From Demetria terragena DSM 11295 (GTDB lineage: Bacteria; Actinomycetota; Actinomycetes; Actinomycetales; Dermatophilaceae), in contig NZ_AQXW01000004.1 of assembly GCF_000376825.1 (NCBI RefSeq), positions 62,001 through 126,000 of the forward strand: a DNA stretch of 64,000 nt. Direction: 5' to 3'. The notes below the pieces were generated by a model. It was not told the DNA's origin, did no database searches, and worked only from the letters and a program-made list of their open reading frames with translations. Below, one piece after another: positions 38,534 to 45,447 of this stretch. Both the position numbers and the translations under genes were made by a program. Position 1 is the first letter of the stretch. Each line of letters starts with the position of its first letter.

Positions 38534-39988
38534 ATGCGTCGAGCCAAGATTGTTGCCACCCTCGGTCCTGCTACGAGCACCTACGAACGCGTCCGCGCGC
38601 TCGTCGATGCGGGGATGGATGTAGCCCGACTTAACCTCTCGCACGGCGCCTACTCGGACCACGAGGTGGTCTACGAGCATGTGCGTCGCGCGAGCGATGA
38701 ATCCGGCCGCGCCGTTGGGATCCTGGTGGACCTGCAAGGACCCAAGATCCGTACGGGCCGATTCGCTGATGGCCCGGTCATGTTGGCAGTGGGCGACACG
38801 TTCACCATCACCACCGATGACATTCAAGGCGACGCCGATCGGGTGTCGACGACATACAAGGGCCTGCCCGGTGACGTACGCCCGGGTGACGCCCTGCTGA
38901 TCGATGACGGCAAAGTCATGCTGTCGGCCATCCAGGTCACCGATACCGACGTCGTCGCCACGGTCACCGTCGGCGGCATGGTCTCCAATAACAAGGGGAT
39001 CAACTTGCCTGGTGTCGCCGTGAGCGTTCCGGCGCTGTCGGAGAAGGACGAAGAAGATCTGCGTTGGGGTTTGCGCCTGGGCGCGGACATTATTGCGCTC
39101 TCCTTCGTGCGCTCCGGTGAGGACATCGAGCGCGTGCACGAGATCATGGACGAGGTCGGCATTCGGCGCCCGGTAGTCGCCAAGATCGAGAAGCCGCAGG
39201 CGGTCGAGAACCTTGAGAACATCGTCGACGCTTTCGACGCCATCATGGTGGCGCGTGGCGACCTTGGGGTCGAGCTGCCGCTCGAAGAGGTCCCCCTGGT
39301 GCAGAAGCGAGCCGTGGAAGTCGCCCGGAGCAACGCCAAGCCCGTCATCGTGGCCACCCAGGTGCTGGAATCGATGATTGAGAACCCCCGCCCGACGCGC
39401 GCCGAGGCTTCCGACTGCGCAAATGCTGTTCTTGACGGGGCGGACGCCATCATGCTGTCCGGTGAAAGCAGTGTGGGTGCATATCCCATCGACGCGGTGC
39501 GCACCATGGCCCGGATCATCGAAAGCACCGAAGAGCACGGCATCAGCCGGATCGCGGAGTTTAACCACACGCCCAAGACCAGTGGTGGTGCGGTGACCGC
39601 GGCGGCGGCTGAGATTGGTGACGTCCTCGACCTGCCCGGTCTGGTGGTCTTCACTCAGACAGGAGACTCCGCACGTCGGATGTCGCGGTTGCGCAATAGC
39701 CGTCGGATGCTGGCCTTCACGCCGATTCCTGAGGTGCGCAGTCAGCTCGCTTTGGTATGGGGGATCGAGACCTTTTTGGTACCCGAGGTCCGGCACACCG
39801 ACCAGATGGCCGTCCAGGTCGACGAGTTGTTGCTGGAGTGCGGTCGGTTCAAGGAAGGCGATCGCATCATCATCGTGGCCGGCTCGCCCCCCGGGATCCC
39901 CGGATCGACCAACGCGCTGCGGGTGCACAAGATGGGCGATGCCAAGAACAAGGTCGCGCCGGCGTACGCGGACCTCAACCAGGACTGA
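38534..39988 (+). CDS. pyk: Pyruvate kinase
   Basis: Last step of glycolysis, making pyruvate and ATP from phosphoenolpyruvate (484 residues). Signatures: RRAKIVATLGPATS, MDVARLNLSHGAY, LVDLQGPKIRTGRF, the catalytic Lys in PVVAKIEKPQAVENL, the metal-binding MVARGDLGVELPLEEV and VATQVLESMIENPRPTRAEASD. The regulatory C-terminal domain is complete. Its final codons form one arm of a hairpin with the end of the convergent racemase gene. Confidence 0.97.
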   Translation: MRRAKIVATLGPATSTYERVRALVDAGMDVARLNLSHGAYSDHEVVYEHVRRASDESGRAVGILVDLQGPKIRTGRFADGPVMLAVGDTFTITTDDIQGDADRVSTTYKGLPGDVRPGDALLIDDGKVMLSAIQVTDTDVVATVTVGGMVSNNKGINLPGVAVSVPALSEKDEEDLRWGLRLGADIIALSFVRSGEDIERVHEIMDEVGIRRPVVAKIEKPQAVENLENIVDAFDAIMVARGDLGVELPLEEVPLVQKRAVEVARSNAKPVIVATQVLESMIENPRPTRAEASDCANAVLDGADAIMLSGESSVGAYPIDAVRTMARIIESTEEHGISRIAEFNHTPKTSGGAVTAAAAEIGDVLDLPGLVVFTQTGDSARRMSRLRNSRRMLAFTPIPEVRSQLALVWGIETFLVPEVRHTDQMAVQVDELLLECGRFKEGDRIIIVAGSPPGIPGSTNALRVHKMGDAKNKVAPAYADLNQD

Positions 39989-40000
39989 GAAGGTCAGTCC
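39982..40000. terminator. Small bidirectional hairpin spanning two stop codons
   Basis: GGACTGA (39982-39988) pairs perfectly with TCAGTCC (39994-40000) around GAAGG. The pyk TGA and the racemase TGA (as TCA) each sit in one arm, leaving only 5 bases between the genes. Confidence 0.5.
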
Positions 40001-40716
40001 GGCAGCGGCCAGCCAGTGAGGCGCTTAGCTCGCGGCCGGGCATACGTCCGGATCTTTGACGTCGAAAGTCCTTGGCGCACTAGGCCTTCGGCGATCACGA
40101 CGGCTGCGCGAACTCCATCAACAACGGGGACGCTCGTCGCCGCAGAGACCGCAGCCTCCAGGCCGGCCATGCCGCCGCATCCGAGACAGATGACTTCGGC
40201 GTAGTCATCCTCGACGGCCCGCTGGGACTGTTCCACGATGGCGTGCACCGCGCGATCGGGCTCGGCCTCCAGTTCAAGCACGCCGAGGCCAGAGGCGCGC
40301 ACGGAAGCGCATCGTGAGTCGAGTCCGGCGAGCTTCAGCCGGTCTTCGATGAGCGGCACGGTGCGGTCGAGTGTGGTGACGACCGAGAACCGGTACCCGA
40401 GATAGAGCGCCGTCGATGCCGCGGCCTCAGTGATGTCGACGACCGGTACCTCAAGAATCTCTTGGAGTCCTTCGCGGCCGTGCTCGCCATAGCCGGCCTG
40501 GATGACCGCGTCATAGGGCTCTGCATAGCGGGTCACCACATCCATAACGCCAACGGCGGCCAGATAGGACTCGAGGTTGCCTTCGCATGACTCGGCGCCG
40601 AATCGAGGGGTGAGACCGACGATTTCGGTCCCGGACGCGGCGATGGAGCGCGCCGAGTTCGCGATGGCCTCGGTCATGCTCTCCGTGGTGTTGACGTTGA
40701 CGACGAGGATGCGCAT
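39994..40716 (-). CDS. Asp/Glu/hydantoin racemase-family protein
   Basis: A 240-residue protein with the hydantoin/allantoin racemase fold: MRILVVNVNTTESMTEAI at the start, AESCEGN, and the C-terminal active-site region VICLGCGGMAGLE (Cys180). Where classical hydantoin racemases have the first catalytic Cys (ACFGDPG), this protein has AGYGEHG with Gly75, so it may be a different-activity branch. ATG 40716 has GGAG 8 bases upstream; TTG 40743 is a longer option that would overlap the permease stop. It is co-directional with the NCS1 permease, suggesting uptake and processing of an amide-ring compound. Confidence 0.8.
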   Translation of the reverse strand: MRILVVNVNTTESMTEAIANSARSIAASGTEIVGLTPRFGAESCEGNLESYLAAVGVMDVVTRYAEPYDAVIQAGYGEHGREGLQEILEVPVVDITEAAASTALYLGYRFSVVTTLDRTVPLIEDRLKLAGLDSRCASVRASGLGVLELEAEPDRAVHAIVEQSQRAVEDDYAEVICLGCGGMAGLEAAVSAATSVPVVDGVRAAVVIAEGLVRQGLSTSKIRTYARPRAKRLTGWPLPD

Positions 40717-40739
40717 TCGGGTCTCCGATGACGTTGCGG

Positions 40740-42206
40740 TCAATGCGTGCTCGGGACGGCGATCGATTCACCATCGATGTCCCGGTATGGTCCGTCCCGG
40801 TCAGCGACGCTCCAGTAAATCAGACCGCCCATCGCTGCTCCGATGAACCAAGAGAAGTCCGAGGCTGCCTCAAAGACGGGCAGGAATGCGACCAGGAGCG
40901 CAAGCCCAGCGCTGGGCAGCAGTGCCACAACAGCTCGAGGGTTGATGCCTTGCAGGTAGGCATACTCGCCCTCGTCTGTGTCGATATACAGGTCGGGCAC
41001 ATTGATCTGGGTCCGCCGGATCAGCCAGTAGTCGACCATGATGATTCCGAACAGCGGCCCTAAAACCGCGCCCAGTCCGCCGAGGAAGTAGGCGACGACC
41101 TCGGGGGAGTTATAGAGGTTCCACGGCAGAATCAGCAGGCCGATGGTGCCGGAGATGAGTCCGGCCCGTCGGAAGTTCAGATGCTGCGGAAAGAGATTGT
41201 TGAGGGTGTAGATCGGCGCCACGAAGTTGGCCAGCAGGTTCACCGCGACCGTCAGCACGATCAGGGCCAGTCCGGCCAGCACCAGGAGCAGCGTGACCGG
41301 AAGCTGCTGGATGATCTGCTCGGGCTTCTCGATGATGCGGCCGTCGATGGAGTATTGCGATCCGGTGAGCAGCACGACGATGCCGCCGAACACCAACGTG
41401 TTGAGCGGAATTCCGACGAAGTTCCCGCGGACGATCGCACTCTTGGAGGAGGCATTACGGGTGAAGTCGCAGAAGTTGAGCACGAACGTTCCATAGATCA
41501 CGACCCAGAGGCCAGCGGCTCCCAGGATGGCCAACCACATGTCGAGGCCGGTCTTGGTGTCTGGAGTGCTGAAGGACAGTGAACCGCCAGCGCGGACAAA
41601 CATCCATACCGCGAGGCTTGCCATGGTGATGAGGATGACAGGGCCAGCGACGGCTTCGTAGCGACGGATCATCTCCATCCCGTAGCTCACCACGACCAAC
41701 TGGAGCGCCCACAACACGACGAACGAGATCCACCCCAGCGTCGAAAGTCCAAGAAAACTGTTTTCGCTGAGCGACGCTGCCGAAGGGATCATCGCAATGA
41801 TGAGGATGTTCAGCACCACGGAAGCGAGATAGGTCTGGATGCCGAACCAGACGATGGCTACCGTGCCGCGTACCAGCGCCGGGATCTGAGCGCCCTTGGT
41901 GCCGAACGCGATTCGGCTCATCACGGGGAAAGGGACACCGGTCTTCTCTCCCATGAAGCCCGACAGATTCAGAAGCAGGAAGAGGAAGACTCCACCGAGG
42001 CCGAGGGCGAGCAGGATTTGCCAACCACCGAGGCCAAGGGCGAACAGGCCGATGGCGAAGGTGTAGTTGCCGAGGCTGTGGACGTCGTTGGCCCACAACG
42101 TAAAGATGTTGTACGTCCCCCACGTCCTCCCGGCGCGTTGTGTCGGCGCGAGGTCGGCGTTGTAAAGGCGGGGGCTGACCTGTTCGGTTGTGGGCGGCGC
42201 AGTCAT
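40740..42206 (-). CDS. NCS1-family nucleobase/allantoin/hydantoin permease
   Basis: A 488-residue permease with about 12 helices. NCS1 signatures are SPRLYNADLAPTQRAGRTW in the entry loop, the substrate-site FTLWANDVHSLGNYTFAIG, IPALVRGTVAIVWFGIQTY, and the C-terminal IMVDYWLIRRT. The DVHSLGNY form resembles allantoin/uracil-type members, and the adjacent racemase gene supports hydantoin or allantoin; the exact substrate is open. ATG 42206 precedes the conserved part directly. ATG 42254 is an upstream alternative with the promoter only about 20 bases before it. Confidence 0.88.
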   Translation of the reverse strand: MTAPPTTEQVSPRLYNADLAPTQRAGRTWGTYNIFTLWANDVHSLGNYTFAIGLFALGLGGWQILLALGLGGVFLFLLLNLSGFMGEKTGVPFPVMSRIAFGTKGAQIPALVRGTVAIVWFGIQTYLASVVLNILIIAMIPSAASLSENSFLGLSTLGWISFVVLWALQLVVVSYGMEMIRRYEAVAGPVILITMASLAVWMFVRAGGSLSFSTPDTKTGLDMWLAILGAAGLWVVIYGTFVLNFCDFTRNASSKSAIVRGNFVGIPLNTLVFGGIVVLLTGSQYSIDGRIIEKPEQIIQQLPVTLLLVLAGLALIVLTVAVNLLANFVAPIYTLNNLFPQHLNFRRAGLISGTIGLLILPWNLYNSPEVVAYFLGGLGAVLGPLFGIIMVDYWLIRRTQINVPDLYIDTDEGEYAYLQGINPRAVVALLPSAGLALLVAFLPVFEAASDFSWFIGAAMGGLIYWSVADRDGPYRDIDGESIAVPSTH

Positions 42207-42261
42207 CGCAGAGCTTTCGCGTCGAGGTCGGGTGCGGCGGGTCACTTCCGTCATCTCGAAT

Positions 42262-42271
42262 CGAGATCTCG
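42262..42271. promoter_or_regulatory. Perfect palindrome at the permease transcription start
   Basis: CGAGATCTCG lies just downstream of the -10 box of the permease promoter, at the expected start of transcription, where an operator would block initiation. The regulator is unknown and chance is possible. Confidence 0.3.
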
Positions 42272-42280
42272 CCCGTCGGA

Positions 42281-42309
42281 AAAGTAGTGGTGGTCAAGAA
42301 CCGTGTCAA
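42281..42309 (-). promoter_or_regulatory. Consensus promoter of the permease-racemase unit
   Basis: On the minus strand TTGACA (42309-42304), a 17-base spacer, then TACTTT (42286-42281). This is one of the best sigma-A-type promoters in the window. Confidence 0.65.
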
Positions 42310-42394
42310 CCGACGTTTTGCCTGGTGATCTCGTCCTGCCGGGGAGGCGGATGTGCTCTCTGGTGCGGTTGTCATCTATCCTGTGTCGGCACCC

Positions 42395-42477
42395 GCCGGG
42401 GTGGTGGAATGGTAGACACGGAGCACTCAAAATGCTTTGCTCGAAAGGGCGTGCGGGTTCAAATCCCGCCCTCGGCA
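42395..42477 (+). tRNA. tRNA-Leu, anticodon CAA
   Basis: A class II tRNA of 83 bases. The acceptor stem GCCGGGG pairs with CCTCGGC (one G-T pair), the anticodon arm is GAGCA-CTCAAAA-TGCTT with anticodon CAA at 42428-42430, a long variable arm follows (TGCTCGAAAGGGCGT), and the T arm is GCGGG-TTCAAAT-CCCGC. The discriminator base is A and the CCA end is not encoded. It decodes UUG. A tRNA-Leu close to pdtaR is also found in other actinobacteria. Confidence 0.97.
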
Positions 42478-42499
42478 CCGACTAAATTCTCTCGGCAAT

Positions 42500-42542
42500 A
42501 GTCAGGGCCTCAACTCACGGTTCGTGGGTTGAGGCCCTGACT
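42500..42542. terminator. Bidirectional terminator between tRNA-Leu and the metallothionein gene
   Basis: AGTCAGGGCCTCAAC (42500-42514) pairs perfectly with GTTGAGGCCCTGACT (42528-42542), and an inner CAC/GTG extends the stem. It can end the rightward tRNA transcript and the leftward arsR-metallothionein transcript. Confidence 0.85.
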
Positions 42543-42591
42543 GATGTTGCGCTGTTCGTCCCTCATCGCCGGTCGAGCAGGGCTGCGAGAA

Positions 42592-42918
42592 CTAGGCGGC
42601 GTGCTTGCAGGTGGCGCAGGTGCAGTCGGCGCAGACGCACGAGGTGCACGGCTCGCCGCCGCAGTTGGCGCACGAGCATACGGAATGGTTGCAGGTCGGG
42701 CACGTGCAATCTGCGCAAGCGCAGGTTGCGCAGCTGTCCTGACAATCGGCGCACTGGCACGTCGTGCATTCGTCGTAGTGGCCTTCGTGCTCGCGGTGGA
42801 GGTGGCCGTCGTGCACATAGTCGACGTGTGACTCGTGGACAACCGCCTCGTGTCCGCAGCCGGGGCCGTGGGTGTGCGCGTGCTTCTCGGCAGCGGTGTG
42901 GTCAGTCATGGTGCTCAT
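42592..42918 (-). CDS. His- and Cys-rich metallothionein-like protein
   Basis: A 108-residue protein in two parts. Residues 7-47 hold 12 histidines and one Cys (HGPGCGH and a run of H-x-H and H-x2-H pairs), resembling His-rich metal-binding modules of actinobacteria. Residues 51-104 hold 19 cysteines in three related units of the form CxxCxCADC (C51-C63, C63-C76, C91-C104), with almost no hydrophobic core. This is the composition of a metal-sequestering metallothionein, probably for zinc. ATG 42918 (GAGAG 5 bases upstream) or ATG 42909 both overlap the end of the repressor gene. No known family is confidently matched. Confidence 0.8.
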   Translation of the reverse strand: MSTMTDHTAAEKHAHTHGPGCGHEAVVHESHVDYVHDGHLHREHEGHYDECTTCQCADCQDSCATCACADCTCPTCNHSVCSCANCGGEPCTSCVCADCTCATCKHAA

Positions 42919-43210
42919 CGTGGCTCTCTTCGGTGTGTCGGTAGGCATCCAGAAAAACGTGCGCGACGTGGTCGTCGAGCAGCGTGTAGGTGGTCGTGCG
43001 ACCCGTGCGGGTCGCGGCGACGACCCGGGCTGACCGCAGCACCCGTAGGTGCTGCGACATCAGCGGTTGGGAGACTCCGAGTTCGTCGGCCAACTCGGTG
43101 ACCGTGCGGCCATGCTCGGTGAGCCGGTGGACCGCTGCCGCGCGTACCGGCGAGGCAAGGGCTGCAAAGAGTTCGCTCACCGTGCCGTAGCGATCAACGG
43201 TCGAATCCAC
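42902..43210 (-). CDS. Zinc-type ArsR/SmtB metalloregulator
   Basis: A 102-residue winged-helix repressor. The helix-turn-helix is TVTELADELGVSQPLMSQHLRVLRSA and the wing is ATRTGRTTTYTL. The alpha-5 metal site of SmtB/CzrA is exactly kept: D79-x-H81-x10-H92-x2-E95. There are no cysteines, which excludes the ArsR- and CadC-type sites. It should release DNA when zinc is high, derepressing itself and the metallothionein gene that overlaps its end. Translation appears leaderless: GTG 43210 lies six bases after the -10 box. A His-rich tail (SHDEHHD) is extra. Confidence 0.92.
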   Translation of the reverse strand: MDSTVDRYGTVSELFAALASPVRAAAVHRLTEHGRTVTELADELGVSQPLMSQHLRVLRSARVVAATRTGRTTTYTLLDDHVAHVFLDAYRHTEESHDEHHD

Positions 43211-43215
43211 AGATC

Positions 43216-43245
43216 CATAATGATCTGCGCATGTATTTATGTCAA
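43216..43245 (-). promoter_or_regulatory. Promoter and 12-2-12 operator of the smtB-metallothionein unit
   Basis: On the minus strand TTGACA (43245-43240), 17 bases, CATTAT (43222-43217), then six bases to the GTG. Across it, 43216-43241 forms two 12-base half sites around a CG centre (CATAATGATCTG and CATGTATTTATG); 8 of 12 positions are symmetric. The 12-2-12 layout is the known operator form of the SmtB family, so autorepression is expected. Confidence 0.7.
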
Positions 43246-43287
43246 GGATCGGTGCGGGCGTGCACGGCTGTGGGCGTTGAGAACATT

Positions 43288-43293
43288 TAGGCT
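43288..43293 (+). promoter_or_regulatory. -10 hexamer of a leaderless promoter (pdtaR)
   Basis: TAGGCT, six bases, then the pdtaR GTG at 43300. It is divergent from the smtB promoter in the same 89-base gap. Confidence 0.5.
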
Positions 43294-43299
43294 GATGTC

Positions 43300-43911
43300 G
43301 TGACTGAGAACGCCGACCTCCCCGCGTCGTCGGGTCAGCGCATCCTTGTGGTTGAAGATGAGGCGCTCATTCGCATGGACTTGGTCGAGATGCTGACCGA
43401 ATCCGGTCACACGGTGGTGGGTGAGGCCTCGAACGGCGAGGCAGCGGTCGTACGCGCTCGAGAACTTGAGCCCGACCTCATTCTGATGGACGTCAAGATG
43501 CCCGGGCTCGACGGCATCACCGCGGCCGAGCGGATCGGCAAGGTCGCGCCCATCGTTCTGCTGACCGCCTTTAGCGACGACAACCTCATCGATCGAGCGC
43601 GAGATGCCGGCGTGATGGCGTACGTCGTGAAGCCATTCACCATGGATGATCTGCGCCCGGCGATCAGCCTGGCTCGCGCGCGCTGGATGGAGCAGCGGTC
43701 GTTGGAGGCTGAGATCGCCGACCTGGAAGGCCGTTTCGAAGCACGCAAGGTCATGGATCGGGCAAAAGGGGTCTTGATGAGCAGGCTCGGGATTGATGAG
43801 CCGGAGGCATTCCGCTGGTTGCAGAAGAACGCCATGGACCGGCGGATGGGGATGCGCGAGGTCGCTGAGGCGGTCATCGGCAGTCGGAGGGAGTCCGCGG
43901 AGGGTGGATGA
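43300..43911 (+). CDS. pdtaR: Response regulator with ANTAR RNA-binding domain (PdtaR-like)
   Basis: A 203-residue two-component output protein. The receiver domain (about 14-130) has VVEDEALIRMDL, the phosphoacceptor Asp64 in LILMDVKMPG, and Lys in YVVKPF. A linking coiled coil leads to the ANTAR domain (about 138-195; RKVMDRAKGVLMSRLGIDEPEAFRWLQKNAMDRR), which binds dual-hairpin RNAs to prevent termination. In mycobacteria the partner kinase is PdtaS, which is not here. Its stop lies in the loop of its own terminator. The 3' 246 bases recur at 45201-45447. Confidence 0.93.
   Translation: MTENADLPASSGQRILVVEDEALIRMDLVEMLTESGHTVVGEASNGEAAVVRARELEPDLILMDVKMPGLDGITAAERIGKVAPIVLLTAFSDDNLIDRARDAGVMAYVVKPFTMDDLRPAISLARARWMEQRSLEAEIADLEGRFEARKVMDRAKGVLMSRLGIDEPEAFRWLQKNAMDRRMGMREVAEAVIGSRRESAEGG
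43635..43880 (+). repeat. Direct repeat, copy 1 (3' part of pdtaR)
   Basis: Base-by-base comparison with 45201-45447 shows 7 substitutions and one inserted base, about 97% identity; the last roughly 100 bases are identical. The copies lie about 1.57 kb apart in the same direction. Confidence 0.95.
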
Positions 43912-43926
43912 ATCCACCCTCCGCGG
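43895..43926 (+). terminator. Terminator hairpin of pdtaR containing the stop codon in its loop
   Basis: CCGCGGAGGGTGGA (43895-43908) pairs perfectly with TCCACCCTCCGCGG (43913-43926); the loop TGAA includes the pdtaR TGA. The second pdtaR copy lacks this structure. Confidence 0.8.
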
Positions 43927-44128
43927 TGCGAACTAGGTGCGATGCGACACGCGACTTTTATGTCTGGCAGTGCTAGGCACGCAGCACTCCTCCGCAAGGC
44001 GGATGGATTTCGCAATTTTCAGAACTCGTCGCGCCGCGCTATAGCCATTGTCGTCCGCGTGCGCTAAGGTCGAAATCCTATACTAAGTTCGCCTAGTTCA
44101 AGGCGACATTTACGGGATAGGTGAAGAC

Positions 44129-44560
44129 ATGAATCGCCGTTCAATTATCGCCGCCATGTTTGTTGTGCCAGTCAGTGCTGGGCTCTGCGCGCCAGCCGCA
44201 GTCGCAGCGGTGCCGGATCCGGTCGATAAGAGTTGGTCGGGAACGAAAGTGGCCAGTTATATTGTAGGCGCCGGGCAGAGGGTCAAGGTGAGCGTGAACT
44301 ATCGCTTTTCAGCGCACAACGGCGATTATGTGTATGGCGGATCCACTAGCGCGACATTCACAGGCTCTTCGGCCGACTGTAGCTTCTATCAGTCCAAGCG
44401 TGGACGGTATGTCACATACGGCGGGAACTCTAAAGGCGCATATCAATGGTCTTATTATGTGAAAGCGGGGTACCCCGTTGGCGCCACCACGAGTTACAAT
44501 TACTCGACCGTCATCCTGAAAATTCATTCCAGCGGAGTGGTCACAATTAGATCGACTTAA
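44129..44560 (+). CDS. Small secreted protein of unknown function
   Basis: A 143-residue protein with a clear signal peptide (basic MNRRS, hydrophobic core to residue 24, likely cleavage after AAVAA at 27). The mature part of about 116 residues is rich in Ser, Tyr, Gly and Thr with alternating polar and hydrophobic residues, suggesting an extracellular beta-sheet fold, and has a single Cys. A GATAGGTGAAG ribosome-site region precedes the ATG. Base composition is clearly more AT-rich than the neighbours, indicating transfer. No family is recognised. Confidence 0.7.
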   Translation: MNRRSIIAAMFVVPVSAGLCAPAAVAAVPDPVDKSWSGTKVASYIVGAGQRVKVSVNYRFSAHNGDYVYGGSTSATFTGSSADCSFYQSKRGRYVTYGGNSKGAYQWSYYVKAGYPVGATTSYNYSTVILKIHSSGVVTIRST

Positions 44561-45200
44561 AACGTCAATGTATATAGAGGATGCAGAAAGGCCCGCTCGC
44601 CAGGTCATTGCTAAATCTCGACAATTGTCGGCGTGGGAGTTGTGGCCTGAGGTTGGCGGCCTCTAGCAGGCTGTGGGCGATATAATTGCTGAGGTTCCTG
44701 GAGCCGAGTTTGGAGTCGAACGTGTTCGAGCTGTCCGTTGATCGGCTTGGACGGGCGGTTTCTGGTGCCTGGCCAGTTGAGGTGGCGAGTACGTCGGCTG
44801 CGTGCTTCTTCAATGTTCAGTCTATTAGCGACCTTGACTGACGCCGTGCGGGTCGCGCGCGAAAAATCACGGGAATTGCCCACGACCTCTGGGGCGTCCG
44901 TTAACGCCCGAAGGTCTCGCGCACCTTGAGGTCGATGGCGAGCGACTGCTTCATTACGTTCCCGCCGATGCCACTGCTGACAAGCGTCGTGCGGTGCGCG
45001 AACACTGGTACCGCGAGCAGGGAGTAGTGAACTCGAGAAGTTGGGGGATTCGCGGGGCTCAGGAGAGTAATCCCATCGCGTCTGGTGGGCCCAGCCGAAA
45101 ACTGGAGTAGATGGTCGTCGGTCGCGCCGTGTAGGTTTCGGGATATCTCACCAAGTGATGGGTCCGAGCGAAGTTAAGACGGTGGACTCACTCTCCAGTT
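44561..45200. other. Non-coding, degenerate AT-richer stretch with gene fragments
   Basis: No intact gene is supported here. It holds the ISL3-like transposase tail (minus strand, about 44625-44815) and an unrecognised open plus-strand fragment at about 44859-45107 without a plausible start, containing EVDGERLLHYVPADATADKR and VREHWYREQG. From 45110 to 45200 nothing is recognisable. The composition resembles that of the secreted-protein gene before it. Confidence 0.6.
44625..44815 (-). pseudogene. C-terminal remnant of an ISL3-family transposase
   Basis: Read leftward, pieces of the conserved ISL3 transposase end appear in two frames: KKHAADVLA in one, NWPGTRNRPSKPINGQLEHVR in the next, and GSRNLSNYIAHSLLEAANLRPQL back in the first. 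Intact relatives read approximately AADVLAYFxxPGTSNGPTEAINGRLEHLRGSALGFRNLTNYIARSLL. At least two frameshifts and several substitutions show it is dead. No terminal repeats are visible. The family assignment is from remembered motifs. Confidence 0.65.
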
Positions 45201-45447
45201 ATTCACCGTGGACGATCTGCGCCCCGGCGATCAGCGTGGCTCGCGCGCGCTGGATGGAGCAGCGGTCGTTGGAGGCTGAGATCGCTGACCTGGAAGGTCG
45301 TTTCGAAGCACGCAAGGTCATGGATCGGGCAAAAGGGATCTTGATGAGCAGACTCGGGATTGATGAGCCGGAGGCATTCCGCTGGTTGCAGAAGAACGCC
45401 ATGGACCGGCGGATGGGGATGCGCGAGGTCGCTGAGGCGGTCATCGG
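45201..45447 (+). repeat. Direct repeat, copy 2 of the pdtaR 3' part
   Basis: Matches 43635-43880 as described for copy 1, with one extra base. Together the copies bracket the secreted-protein gene and the transposase remnant. Confidence 0.95.

Noticed and set aside
38402-39928. A 508-codon minus-strand open frame.
   Set aside because: It is the antisense shadow of pyk; the plus-strand frame has all pyruvate kinase signatures.
44565-44883. Two small minus-strand open frames as real genes.
   Set aside because: Their parts align in order to one ISL3 transposase end across frameshifts, so they are pieces of a pseudogene.
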